A DNA stretch of 64,000 nt, taken from contig NZ_VSEY01000043.1 in NCBI RefSeq assembly GCF_008086045.1, forward strand, positions 1-64,000. Reading direction: 5' to 3'. Position 1 is the stretch's first letter. Each line of letters opens with the position of its first letter. Below, piece after piece: positions 50,606-59,010 of the stretch. A program made the position numbers and the translations under genes. Under the pieces are notes generated by a model. It saw only the letters and a list, made by a program, of their open reading frames with translations. It was not told where the DNA came from and made no database searches. Source of the stretch: Nonomuraea sp. PA05 (lineage in GTDB: Bacteria; Actinomycetota; Actinomycetes; Streptosporangiales; Streptosporangiaceae).

Positions 50606-53422
50606 CTAGCTGCAGCCGCTGGTCGACCCGCAGCCCTCGCACACGTAGCAGCTACCGGCAGGCCGCATCTTCGTGCCGCACGTCATGCACAGCGGCGCGT
50701 CCGCGGTGAACCGCTGGTGGCTCTCCAGCGTCAGCTCCTGGACGGCCGGCTGCGCGTCCTCCTTCGGCTGGGCGGCCTCGATCGGCGCCGACTGGGCCAG
50801 CGCCTCCCGGTCCACCGCCTCCTGCAGCGCCGCCGGGTCCTCGCCGCGCTGCTGCGCCGCGCGCTCGGCCGCCGAGAAGATGCCCAGCGCCGCCCGCTCG
50901 TCGTAGGGCAGGTGGTCCAGGGCCAGGCGGCGGAAGATGTAGTCCATCACCGAGGTGGCCATGCGGATGTCGGGGTCGTCCGTCATGCCGGCCGGCTCGA
51001 AGCGCATGTTGACGAACTTGCTCATGTACGTCTCCAGCGGCACCCCGTACTGGAGGCCGATGGAGATCGCCACCGAGAAGGCGTCCATGACGCCCGCCAG
51101 CGTCGAGCCCTGCTTGGACATCTTGAGGAAGACCTCGCCGAGCCCGTCGTCGGGGTAGGACGAGGCGGTCATGTAGCCCTTGGCGCCGCCCACGGTGAAG
51201 CGGGTGGTCATGCTCGGCCGCTGGTTCGGCATGCGCCGCCGGGTCGGCCGGTTGACCTCGATGACCTTGACCTCGGGCTCCTTCGGCTGCTCCTGCTGCT
51301 TCTTGGAGCCGTCGCCGGCCGACAGCGGCTGGCCGACCTTGCAGTTGTCGCGGTAGACGGCCAGCGCCTTCAGGCCGAGCTTCCAGCCCTCCAGGTAGAC
51401 CTGCTCGATGTCGTCGATGGTGGCCGACTCGGGCAGGTTCACTGTCTTGGAGATGGCGCCCGACAGGAACGGCTGCGTGGCCGCCATCATGCGCACGTGG
51501 CCCATGGGCGCGATCGCCCGCTCGCCCATCGCGCAGTCGAACACCTCGTAGTGCTCGGGACGCAGGCCGGGAGCGTCGACGACGTGGCTGTTCTCGCCGA
51601 TGTACTCGACGATGGCCTCGATCTGCTCCTGCTGGTAGCCGAGCTGCTTGAGCGCCCGCGGGATCGTCTGGTTGACGATCTGCATGGAGCCGCCGCCGAC
51701 GAGCTTCTTGAACTTGACCAGCGCCAGGTCCGGCTCGATGCCGGTCGTGTCGCAGTCCATCATCAGGCCGATGGTGCCGGTGGGCGCGAGGAGGCTGGCC
51801 TGGGCGTTGCGGTAGCCGTTCTTCTCGCCCAGCTTCAGGCACTCCGACCACTGGCGCGACGCCTCGGCGTGGATCTTCGCGTCCATCGAGCCGACCGTGC
51901 GCAGGTCGTCGTTGGCCGCGGCGTGCTTGCGCATGACCCGCTTGTGGGGCTCGGCGTTCCTGGCGTAGCCGTCGTACGCGCCGACGACGCCGGCCAGCTC
52001 GGCGCTGCGCCGGTAGGACACGCCGGTCATCAGCGACGTGATCGCCCCGGCCACCGCTCGGCCGCCGTCGGAGTCGTAGGCGTGGCCGGTCGCCATGAGC
52101 AGCGCGCCCAGGTTGGCGTAGCCGATGCCGAGCTGACGGTACGCGCGCGTCGTCTCGCCGATCTTCTCCGTCGGGAAGTCGGCGAAGGTGATCGAGATGT
52201 CCATCGCGGTGATGATCAGCTCGGTCAGCTTGACGAAGTCGGCCACGTTGAAGGAGTTGTCGTCCTTCAGGAACTTCAGCAGGTTGATGCTGGCCAGGTT
52301 GCAGGAGGAGTTGTCGAGGTGGACGTACTCGCTGCAGGGGTTGCTGGCCGTGATCCGGCCCGTCTCCGGCGTGGTGTGCCAGTCGTTGATCGTGTCGTCG
52401 TACTGCACGCCGGGGTCGGCGCACTCCCACGCGGCCTTGGCCATCTTCCGGAACAGGTCCTTGGCGTCGATCTTCTCGATCACCTCGCCGGTCAGGCGGG
52501 CGCGCAGGCCGAAGTCGCCGCCCTGCTCCACCGCGCGCATGAACTCGTCGGAGACGCGGACGGAGTTGTTGGCGTTCTGGTACTGGACGGAGACGATGTC
52601 CTTGCCGCCCAGGTCCATGTCGAAACCGGCGTCACGCAGCGCGCGGACCTTGTCCTCCTCGCGCGCCTTGGTCTCGATGAACTCCTCGATGTCGGGGTGG
52701 TCGACGTCGAGCACGACCATCTTGGCGGCCCGCCGGGTCGCGCCGCCCGATTTGATCGTCCCGGCGCTGGCGTCCGCGCCCCGCATGAAGCTCACCGGCC
52801 CGCTGGCCGTGCCGCCGCTGGACAGCAGCTCCTTCGACGAACGGATCCTGGACAGGTTCACACCCGACCCGGAACCGCCCTTGAAGATCACACCCTCTTC
52901 CTTGTACCACTCCAGGATCGACTCCATCGTGTCGTCCACGGAGAGGATGAAGCACGCGCTCACCTGCTGCGGCGACTGCGTGCCCACGTTGAACCACACC
53001 GGCGAGTTGAACGCGAACACCTGGTGCGCCAGGGCGTGCTTCAACTCGTGGTCGAAGATCTCGGCGTCCTCGTCGCTGGCGAAGTAGCCGTTCTCGATCC
53101 CCGTCCTGGTGTAGACGCCGACGACCCGGTCGATCAACTGCTTCAGGCTCCACTCGCGCTGCGGGGTGCCCACGGCGCCGCGGAAGTACTTGGTCGTCAC
53201 GATGTTGGCCGCGTTGACCGACCAGAACTCGGGGAACTCGACGCCCCGCTGCTCAAAGTTGATGGACCCGTCGCGCCAGTTCGTCATGACGACGTCGCGG
53301 CGCTCCCACTGGATCTCGTCATACGGGTGCACGCCGGGCTTAGTGAAGATCCGCTTCATCTTCAGTCCCTTACGCGGACGCTTTCCCCCGCGCGCGACTG
53401 AACCGCTGGCCGTCTCCGTCAT
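50606..53422 (-). CDS. nrdJ: Vitamin B12-dependent class II ribonucleoside-diphosphate reductase
   Basis: 938 aa, normal for actinobacterial NrdJ and free of inteins. It reduces ribonucleotides using adenosylcobalamin. Catalytic Cys and Glu lie in NPCSEYVHLDNSSCNLAS near 361; a redox Cys is in SACFILSVDDT near 148, and the C-terminal zinc-finger/redox tail CMTCGTKMRPAG...CEGCGSTSGC ends the protein. ATG at 53422 overlaps the nrdR stop in ATGA, with GGGGGAG ahead. No class I enzyme is in the window. The operon is controlled by NrdR through the tandem boxes upstream of nrdR. Confidence 0.95.
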   Translation of the reverse strand: MTETASGSVARGGKRPRKGLKMKRIFTKPGVHPYDEIQWERRDVVMTNWRDGSINFEQRGVEFPEFWSVNAANIVTTKYFRGAVGTPQREWSLKQLIDRVVGVYTRTGIENGYFASDEDAEIFDHELKHALAHQVFAFNSPVWFNVGTQSPQQVSACFILSVDDTMESILEWYKEEGVIFKGGSGSGVNLSRIRSSKELLSSGGTASGPVSFMRGADASAGTIKSGGATRRAAKMVVLDVDHPDIEEFIETKAREEDKVRALRDAGFDMDLGGKDIVSVQYQNANNSVRVSDEFMRAVEQGGDFGLRARLTGEVIEKIDAKDLFRKMAKAAWECADPGVQYDDTINDWHTTPETGRITASNPCSEYVHLDNSSCNLASINLLKFLKDDNSFNVADFVKLTELIITAMDISITFADFPTEKIGETTRAYRQLGIGYANLGALLMATGHAYDSDGGRAVAGAITSLMTGVSYRRSAELAGVVGAYDGYARNAEPHKRVMRKHAAANDDLRTVGSMDAKIHAEASRQWSECLKLGEKNGYRNAQASLLAPTGTIGLMMDCDTTGIEPDLALVKFKKLVGGGSMQIVNQTIPRALKQLGYQQEQIEAIVEYIGENSHVVDAPGLRPEHYEVFDCAMGERAIAPMGHVRMMAATQPFLSGAISKTVNLPESATIDDIEQVYLEGWKLGLKALAVYRDNCKVGQPLSAGDGSKKQQEQPKEPEVKVIEVNRPTRRRMPNQRPSMTTRFTVGGAKGYMTASSYPDDGLGEVFLKMSKQGSTLAGVMDAFSVAISIGLQYGVPLETYMSKFVNMRFEPAGMTDDPDIRMATSVMDYIFRRLALDHLPYDERAALGIFSAAERAAQQRGEDPAALQEAVDREALAQSAPIEAAQPKEDAQPAVQELTLESHQRFTADAPLCMTCGTKMRPAGSCYVCEGCGSTSGCS

Positions 53423-53874
53423 GACTCCCCCTTCTCCGCCTTCAACTGTTTGATCTCGGCCTCGAAGTCCGCCAGGCTCTCGAAACCGCGATACACCGAT
53501 GCGAACCGCAGGTAGGCCACCTCGTCCAGCTCCCGCAGCGGGCCCAGAATGGCCAGGCCCACCTCGTTCGAGGGGATCTCGGCCGCGCCCTTCGCCCTGA
53601 TGACCTCTTCCACCCGCTGCCCGAGCTGCGCCAGCGAGTCCTCGCTGACCGGCCTGCCCTGGCACGCGCGCCGCACGCCCGCGACGACCTTGTCCCGCGA
53701 GAACGGCTCCGTCACTCCGCTGCGCTTGCTCACCATCAGCAGTACGGTCTCCTGCGTGGTGAACCTGCGCCCGCACTCGGGACAGGTGCGGCGGCGCCGG
53801 ATGGCCGCGCCGTCATCCGTGGAGCGGCTGTCGATGACCCTGGTGTCAGGGTGGCGACAGAACGGACAATGCAC
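53419..53874 (-). CDS. nrdR: Transcriptional repressor NrdR
   Basis: 151 aa, with a zinc-ribbon (HCPFCRHPDTRVIDSR ... RTCPECGRRFTTQE) at residues 1-45 and an ATP-cone at about 46-140 (RSGVTEPFSRDKVVAGVRRACQGRPVSEDSL). NrdR senses dATP/ATP and represses ribonucleotide reductase operons. GTG at 53874 is preceded by GGAGG at 8 nt; the longer open frame upstream is not conserved. Stop overlaps nrdJ. Confidence 0.95.
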   Translation of the reverse strand: MHCPFCRHPDTRVIDSRSTDDGAAIRRRRTCPECGRRFTTQETVLLMVSKRSGVTEPFSRDKVVAGVRRACQGRPVSEDSLAQLGQRVEEVIRAKGAAEIPSNEVGLAILGPLRELDEVAYLRFASVYRGFESLADFEAEIKQLKAEKGES

Positions 53875-53975
53875 GCTTTCGCCTCCAAGAAACCTGCGGT
53901 CACCACACGCGCCCTCACCCGCCATGACGGGACGCTCGCGCACACTCCACGGCTGTCCATGGAGCGGTCACGGAA

Positions 53976-54022
53976 ACACAAGGTGTGGTGAACTACATCG
54001 GTGTAACTACTAGATGTTGTGG
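53976..54022 (-). promoter_or_regulatory. Tandem NrdR boxes of the nrdRJ operon
   Basis: Box A 53976-53991, ACACAAGGTGTGGTGA, and box B 54007-54022, CTACTAGATGTTGTGG (reverse complement CCACAACATCTAGTAG). Box B fits the NrdR consensus acaCwAtATaTwGtgt at the core C, A, AT, T, G positions; box A is weaker. Start-to-start spacing is 31 bp, the classic NrdR tandem-box spacing. They lie about 102-148 bp upstream of the nrdR GTG. Confidence 0.75.
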
Positions 54023-54627
54023 TCCAACCGTAGAAGCGCGCGACCATGAACGCAAGTTGAGCGGGCCCTTCCGGCTGAAGTCGCTGATCAGCCCATGGAC
54101 ATCAACTGTCTCGGGCGTGTCGCTCGGCGGGGGTGATCTTCTTGCAGGTCGGAGCGTCACATCGGTTGCTTGGGGGCTCGGTCGTGAACAAACCTCACAA
54201 AGGTACCCGAGGACTCGAGTGGTCATTCCTGTCCCTGGGGTTGCGTCGATTTGGGGTGGCTTGTCGGGGTGGCGAGACCCGCCTACAGGCGCAAGGGCAG
54301 GTACGCGGCCAGTGCATGGCAGGGCGAACACAGTCGTCGCACGACCGACGCACAGCCACACGGCCGACAGCACAGCCACACGGCCGACGCACACGGCCGA
54401 GGCACAGCCACACGGCCGACGCACACGGCCGAGGCACAGCCACACGGCCGACAGCACAGTCGAGCGCACCCCGTCACTGGCCCCCGGCACGGGCACGAGG
54501 CAGGGTGCGGCACAGAACAGCGCAGCGCGGGATCCCGTTCCGCGACGCGGTGTGACACGACCCCGCCTTGGCTTGCCCCACCCTCCCCGCCCCGCGACCC
54601 ATCGGCGAACCCGGCTGGGCCGGCCGG
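54023..54627. other. Non-coding stretch between nrdRJ and the LysM gene
   Basis: About 605 bp upstream of nrdRJ and downstream of the LysM gene (both minus-strand). Open frames exist on the plus strand but have repetitive His/Thr/Arg composition and no ribosome binding site. Apart from the A-B-B-A repeat array I see nothing firm. Confidence 0.6.
54351..54454. repeat. A-B-B-A repeat array
   Basis: Unit A is CACAGCCACACGGCCGACAG (20 bp); unit B is 32 bp, starts CACAGCCACACGGCCGACGC and ends ACACGGCCGAGG, so it contains an extra copy of the core ACACGGCCGA. Order and positions: A 54351-54370, B 54371-54402, B 54403-54434, A 54435-54454. All copies are identical to their type. Not CRISPR: no spacers. 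Confidence 0.9.
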
Positions 54628-55776
54628 TCAGCGTAAGGCGGCGGTGTCCTTCGGGACGTAGATGCGGACGCCCGGCCGGATGAGCGAATCGGACAGGCCG
54701 TTCAACCGCTTGATCTCCTCCACCAGAGCCCCCGGGTCATCCCCCTCGGAGAGCGCGTCGGCGATCTCCCACAACGTGTCCCCCTTGTGCACCTCAACCC
54801 ATGGCAGCCCAGCATGGCCCGCCATCACGACCCGTACTTCCGCATGCCCCGCAGCCCGCGTACCGAGCCAGAACCCGCCCAGCGACAGCAACGCCACAGC
54901 CACCACCAGCACGACCCGACCCCGCCGGGTCAACCGCACCGGAGCACCGCCCCCCTTGGAAACCTTTCGGCTCCCGTCTTCGCCGGCCCGCGCGGAAGCG
55001 TCCCGCCGCCCGGGCATGCTCACCCACGCGGGCGCTCCAGACCGTCGGGATCGCCGCGATCGGCTGGAGATCTCCGACCGGCCGGACACGCCTGGCCGCC
55101 CAGCAACATCCGACCGACCGGACATACCCGACCGCCCCGGTACGCCTGGCCGCCTAGACAACCCTGACCGGCCGGAGATCGCGGACCGGCCGGGAGCGCC
55201 TGACCTGCCCGGAACGCCCGACCGGCCCGGCGTGCTCGACCGGAGCCCCGCAAGATCCTCCTGTCGCCCCGCCGGCCTTCCCCGTTGCGCCGCAGCATCC
55301 CTACGCCACGCCGCACGCCTTCTCCACCGCGCTCCGATTCCCCGCCGCTCCCCGTCCCCCTCACGCAGTGCGACGGATTCGCCGGAGCCCATCGGAGCAA
55401 CACCTCGCGGCGCCCCCTCTCGTCCCCCTTTGCCCTTCACCCCTCCCCTGCGGCCAGCCGCCTTCTCGCCGGGCCTGCGACCCACCACCGTGTCATCACC
55501 GTCACCCCGCCCCTGCCGTCTCTTACCCCTCCCCGGGGACGGCGGGACGGTGGTGTCCGGGTCGTCGTCGCCTGCTCGTGGCGATGGGACAAGCCGCAAA
55601 TGGGATCTCCCCCCACCACTCGAACGGGGCCCCAACCTCTTGCCGGAATTCCCTCGAACGGTGGCACCCACGCGCGTATTGTCAGCCCGTCGATCCTTAC
55701 TCTGCGTGGCATCGGCGATCAGGGTGAGCTGGTTGACGTCTTCGCTGGTCGTGTCCGTATTTGTGGGCGTTCGCAT
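54628..55776 (-). CDS. LysM peptidoglycan-binding protein with large disordered repeat region (LexA neighbour)
   Basis: 382 aa. Residues 1-180 are charged and low in complexity; 184-237 are nine hexapeptides of the form GRSGVP; a single membrane helix VVLVVAVALLSLGGFWLG is at 288-305; a LysM domain is at about 326-375 (EVHKGDTLWEIADALSEGDDPGALVEEIKRLNG, GVRIYVPKD). Small TM-LysM proteins divergent from lexA act as SOS-induced cell-division inhibitors (YneA-like) in Gram-positives; most are 100-150 aa, so the first 280 residues are an expansion. ATG at 55776 has AGGAGGTCATCC ahead. A LexA box lies in the divergent spacer. Which part is functional is not known. Confidence 0.85.
   Translation of the reverse strand: MRTPTNTDTTSEDVNQLTLIADATQSKDRRADNTRVGATVRGNSGKRLGPRSSGGGRSHLRLVPSPRAGDDDPDTTVPPSPGRGKRRQGRGDGDDTVVGRRPGEKAAGRRGGVKGKGGREGAPRGVAPMGSGESVALREGDGERRGIGARWRRRAAWRRDAAAQRGRPAGRQEDLAGLRSSTPGRSGVPGRSGAPGRSAISGRSGLSRRPGVPGRSGMSGRSDVAGRPGVSGRSEISSRSRRSRRSGAPAWVSMPGRRDASARAGEDGSRKVSKGGGAPVRLTRRGRVVLVVAVALLSLGGFWLGTRAAGHAEVRVVMAGHAGLPWVEVHKGDTLWEIADALSEGDDPGALVEEIKRLNGLSDSLIRPGVRIYVPKDTAALR
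55066..55227 (-). repeat. 18-bp repeats encoding hexapeptides in the LysM gene
   Basis: Nine in-frame 18-bp units: GRSGVP, GRSGAP, GRSAIS, GRSGLS, RRPGVP, GRSGMS, GRSDVA, GRPGVS, GRSEIS. Variation is mostly non-synonymous at positions 4-6 while Gly-Arg-Ser is kept, suggesting either selection for an Arg-Ser rich disordered chain or neutral drift after expansion. Confidence 0.9.
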
Positions 55777-55897
55777 GGATGACCTCCTGCCGTGTGGCCT
55801 GAGGAAAGGCCAAATAAAGATCAGCAAATCGAACACGATGTCGATCGAACTCCCGTACGATGTTGTACACCACGCTGGCGACAATTTCGAGGAAGAC

Positions 55898-55913
55898 TCG
55901 AACAATTGTTTGA
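55898..55913. promoter_or_regulatory. LexA (SOS) box between the LysM gene and lexA
   Basis: TCGAACAATTGTTTGA fits the mycobacterial/actinobacterial LexA site TCGAACRNNTGTTCGA with one mismatch. It lies 100 bp before lexA and 122 bp before the LysM start codon, so LexA can control both directions. A weaker partial site TCGAACTCCCGTACGA is at 55845-55860. Confidence 0.88.
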
Positions 55914-56012
55914 AGATGATCTTCAACAGCGATACGGTCGCTGTGTGCGACATCAGGACCACGGACCGGGAGGTTCGCCGGTGAGGCGGGCCGCCAGGCG
56001 AGGAGGAAGAGC

Positions 56013-56720
56013 ATGACCGAGCGGGATGACGCAAACGGGGTCAGCGACCTCGCGGTGCGCCGGCGAGACGCCCTGGGCCTGACGCCCAGGCAGCGCAAGA
56101 TCCTCGAAGTGATCCGCGACTCGGTTCAGCAGCGCGGATACCCACCGTCCATGCGTGAGATCGGCGAGGCGGTGCAGCTGACCAGCACGTCCAGCGTGTC
56201 GCACCAGCTCACCGCCCTTCAGCGCAAGGGCTACCTGCGCCGCGACCCGCACCGGCCACGCGCGCTCGAGGTCCGCCTGCCCGGCGAGCCCGTGCTCTGG
56301 GTCGACCCCGACGCCACGGACGAGGAGCCCACGGTCAACCGTCCGACGGCCGCCTACGTCCCGCTTGTGGGCCGCATCGCCGCCGGTGGGCCGATCCTCG
56401 CCGAGGAAAGCGTCGAGGACGTCTTCGCCCTGCCCAAGCAGCTCGTCGGCGAAGGCACGCTGTTCCTCCTGCAAGTCGCCGGTGACTCCATGATCGAGGC
56501 CGCCATCGCGGATGGCGACTGGGTGGTCGTACGCCAGCAGCCCGTGGCGGAGAGCGGCGACATCGTGGCCGCTATGATCGAGGGCGAGGCCACGGTCAAG
56601 ACCTTCAAGCGCAAGGACGGGCACGTCTGGCTCGTCCCGCACAACCCCAACTACGAGCCCATCCCCGGTGATGAGGCCAGCGTTCTGGGCAAGGTCGTAG
56701 CGGTCCTGCGTCGCCTCTAG
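56013..56720 (+). CDS. lexA: SOS repressor LexA
   Basis: 235 aa. N-terminal winged helix (LTPRQRKILEVIRDSVQQRGYPPSMREIGEAV at 23-54). The self-cleavage site is Ala124-Gly125 in GRIAAGGPI, catalytic Ser159 in VAGDSM and Lys196 in TVKTFKR. DNA damage triggers RecA-assisted cleavage and derepression. ATG with AGGAGGAAGAGC ahead. The LexA box lies upstream, consistent with self-repression. Confidence 0.95.
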   Translation: MTERDDANGVSDLAVRRRDALGLTPRQRKILEVIRDSVQQRGYPPSMREIGEAVQLTSTSSVSHQLTALQRKGYLRRDPHRPRALEVRLPGEPVLWVDPDATDEEPTVNRPTAAYVPLVGRIAAGGPILAEESVEDVFALPKQLVGEGTLFLLQVAGDSMIEAAIADGDWVVVRQQPVAESGDIVAAMIEGEATVKTFKRKDGHVWLVPHNPNYEPIPGDEASVLGKVVAVLRRL

Positions 56721-57029
56721 ACGAGGGGCCTGCCAGGCCAGGGTCCGGGCGCGCGTCCGACCGCTTGCGCCGCGTATTGGCGCGCGCCGAAAACATGACC
56801 CTGTGGGTGCGATGTTCTTGTTGCCGCGCCCGGGTCATGGTGTGCTGAGTGCTTCTCTCGCTTGGGGTCTGGCGTGGCGAGAATTTGGACCGTTCCTATG
56901 GGTTGGCGTCTTTGGATCGTTCTCCTGGAGCAGGCTGAGGGCGAAGCTATGGCCGGGTGTGAGGCCGTGTCTGGATGTGACAGAACCGCGTCATAGCGGT
57001 CATGGGAGCTTTTTGGCGACAATGGGTGC
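56721..57029. other. Non-coding stretch after lexA
   Basis: 309 bp between lexA and the GlxA-type regulator. No gene with a ribosome binding site is visible. Just after lexA a small GGCCT-AGGCC inverted repeat (too short to call a terminator), and near its end a GACAAT box 6 nt before the next start codon. Confidence 0.5.
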
Positions 57030-58007
57030 ATGCCCGCTTCGCACCGCGTCATCATCACCGTGTTCCCCGACGTCGACCTTCTCGATGTCACCGGCCCGGC
57101 CGAGGTGTTGGCGGTCGCGAATCGGGAGATGTCCGGACGGACGCCCTACCAGGTGCTGCTCGCCGGCCCCGACGGCGGGCAGGTGCGTACCAGCGCCGGG
57201 GTGCGGCTGGCCACCGATCTGACCTTCGACGAGGTCGGTGACCGGGTCGACACGCTGGTGGTGCCCGGGGCGGTCGATCGCGACGGTGCTCCGGTGATCG
57301 ATCCGCAGTTGGTCGGCTGGATCGCCGATACCGCGCGGCACGCCGACCGGGTTGCGTCCGTGTGTGTCGGCGCTCATCTGCTGGCAGCGGCGGGTCTGCT
57401 GTCCGGACGGACGGCTACCACGCACTGGGCCACCGCTGACCGGCTGGCTCACGACCATCCCGACGTGACCGTGGATCCGGATCCGATCTACATCCGGTCA
57501 GGGAAGGTGTGGACGGGGGCGGGCATCAGCTCGTGCATGGATCTCGCGCTCGCTCTGGTTGCTGAGGATCATGGCGAGCGGCTTGCTCTGGCCGTGGCGC
57601 GGCAGCTTGTGATGTACCTGAAGCGGCAGGGTGGGCAGAGTCAGTTCAGCGTGCCGCTGTGGCAGGCGCCGACCGAGCGCCGGGACATCGACGAGTTGCG
57701 GGTGTGGATCACTGCGAATCTCACCGCTGATCTGTCGGCGGCTGCGCTCGCCGAGCGGGTGTGTCTGAGTGAGCGGCATTTCGCCCGGGTCTTTCGGAAG
57801 GAGACCGGTAGTACTCCGGCCGGGTACGTGGAGGCGGCTCGGGTGGAGGCGGCTCGGCGGTTGCTGGAGGGCACCGACGAGGCGCTTGAACGTGTCGCTC
57901 AGGCGTGTGGGCTGGGGTCGGCGGAGACGTTGCACCGGGCCTTTCGACGGCGGCTCGGCACCACACCCGCCGCCTATCGCAGACGGTTTCGCACCGCCGC
58001 CGCCTGA
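57030..58007 (+). CDS. GlxA-type transcriptional regulator (DJ-1/PfpI plus AraC)
   Basis: 325 aa. Residues about 5-165 are a DJ-1/PfpI-like domain (VIITVFPDVDLLDVTGPAEVLAVAN; the nucleophile elbow ASVCVGAHLLAAAGLL with a Cys). About 220-320 are two AraC helix-turn-helix units (LSAAALAERVCLSERHFARVFRKETGSTPAGYV; ALERVAQACGLGSAETLHRAFRRRLG). Members sense small amide/aldehyde metabolites. The next gene, an isochorismatase-like hydrolase, is the likely target. ATG at 57030, perhaps leaderless (GACAAT 6 nt upstream). Confidence 0.9.
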   Translation: MPASHRVIITVFPDVDLLDVTGPAEVLAVANREMSGRTPYQVLLAGPDGGQVRTSAGVRLATDLTFDEVGDRVDTLVVPGAVDRDGAPVIDPQLVGWIADTARHADRVASVCVGAHLLAAAGLLSGRTATTHWATADRLAHDHPDVTVDPDPIYIRSGKVWTGAGISSCMDLALALVAEDHGERLALAVARQLVMYLKRQGGQSQFSVPLWQAPTERRDIDELRVWITANLTADLSAAALAERVCLSERHFARVFRKETGSTPAGYVEAARVEAARRLLEGTDEALERVAQACGLGSAETLHRAFRRRLGTTPAAYRRRFRTAAA

Positions 58008-58029
58008 TCATTGCAGCGACTCGGCCGCG

Positions 58030-58141
58030 GTAGGGGCTGCCTGTGGTGGGGGCTGCCTGCGGTAGGAGTCGCGTGTGGTGGGGGCTGCCCGCGGTGGGGG
58101 CTGCCCGCGGTGGGGGCTGCCCGCGGCAGGAGTCGGCCGCG
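58030..58141. repeat. Seven-unit 16-bp tandem array before the hydrolase gene
   Basis: Seven head-to-tail 16-bp units, consensus GTGGGGGCTGCCCGCG; three consecutive units (58078-58125) are identical, four others deviate. The whole spacer 58008-58391 (384 bp) has no gene that I can support; the array and a following Gly-codon-like GC-rich stretch (about 58250-58290) are its content. Confidence 0.9.
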
Positions 58142-58391
58142 GTGGTCTCCGGCGTGCTCGTCGCTGACGTCGTCGGCCAGGCGGGCGAAGCAGCAGTCCG
58201 CCCGTCGGGCGTCACGTGCCGGACATCGCGTCATGCCGGACGTCGCGTGTCGGGCGGCGGGCGGAGGCGGCGGGCAGCGGGCAGCGGGCGGAGGCCCATG
58301 CCGCTCGACGCTGACGCCCCCGCCCGACACGCCACCTCAAAAGCTCCGGCCCGCCAGGGCCGGTTATTCACCATGTCCCAAGGAGAACGAA

Positions 58392-58994
58392 ATGACCGTC
58401 TCGACGACCCTGCGCAACGTCATCGGCCTCGACGGCGCCCTACCGTCCCTGTCCACCAGCACCCTGATCCTGATCGACTTCCAGAACACCTACCGCACCG
58501 GCGTCATGGCCCTGCCCGACGCCGACCGCGCCCTGACCGCCGCCGCCGACCTCCTGTCACGCGCCCGCAGCGCCGGGACGCCGGTGATCCACGTCATCAA
58601 CGACGGCGGCGAGGGCACCCCGTACGACATCCGCGCCGAGATCGGCCAGATCGCACCCCACGTCGCCCCCCAGGACGGCGAGCCGGTCGTGGTGAAGGGC
58701 TTCCCGAACTCCTTCCACGAGACGAGCCTCCTGGAGACGCTGCGCGGTCTGCAGGCCGGCCCTGACCTGGTGCTGGCGGGTTTCATGACCCACATGTGCG
58801 TCCAGTTCACCGCCCAGGGCGCGTTCAACCTCGGTTACCGCCCCACGGTGGTGGCGGAGGCGTGCGCGACCCGTCCGCTGGCGGGCCCGGACGGCGCGCC
58901 GATCCCGGCGGATCTTCTGCACGCCGCCGCGCTGACCACGATCAGCGATCTGTTCGGTACGGTCGCCGCCCGGGTGGCCGATCTACCCGCCTGA
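58392..58994 (+). CDS. Isochorismatase-like cysteine hydrolase
   Basis: 200 aa. Catalytic triad of the family: Asp29 in LILIDFQNTY, Lys102 in VVVKGFPNSF, Cys136 in FMTHMCVQFT. Such enzymes cleave amides or isochorismate; nicotinamidase, N-carbamoylsarcosine amidase and unassigned enzymes are all possible. ATG with AGGAGAACGA ahead. It follows the GlxA-like regulator gene, a frequent pair in which the regulator controls the hydrolase. Confidence 0.9.
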   Translation: MTVSTTLRNVIGLDGALPSLSTSTLILIDFQNTYRTGVMALPDADRALTAAADLLSRARSAGTPVIHVINDGGEGTPYDIRAEIGQIAPHVAPQDGEPVVVKGFPNSFHETSLLETLRGLQAGPDLVLAGFMTHMCVQFTAQGAFNLGYRPTVVAEACATRPLAGPDGAPIPADLLHAAALTTISDLFGTVAARVADLPA

Positions 58995-59010
58995 CGCAGC
59001 CCGGGAGCGG

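Noticed and set aside
50717..53401. 894-codon plus-strand frame opposite nrdJ
   Set aside because: Antisense to a complete NrdJ with all catalytic residues; sequence is leucine/arginine-rich without domains.
53875..54100. Cobalamin riboswitch upstream of nrdRJ
   Set aside because: Expected for B12-dependent NrdJ in some species, but no B12-box-like GCCACTG or receptor folding core was found by eye.
54351..54454. Possible CRISPR array
   Set aside because: Repeats are directly adjacent or nested, without unique spacers, and no cas gene is in the window.
53985..54683. Plus-strand frame across the nrdR boxes and repeat array
   Set aside because: It runs through regulatory sites and repeats, lacks codon-position bias and has no conserved domain.
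58030..58141. Possible CRISPR or iteron origin
   Set aside because: Units are contiguous 16-mers; no replication initiator, DnaA boxes or spacers.
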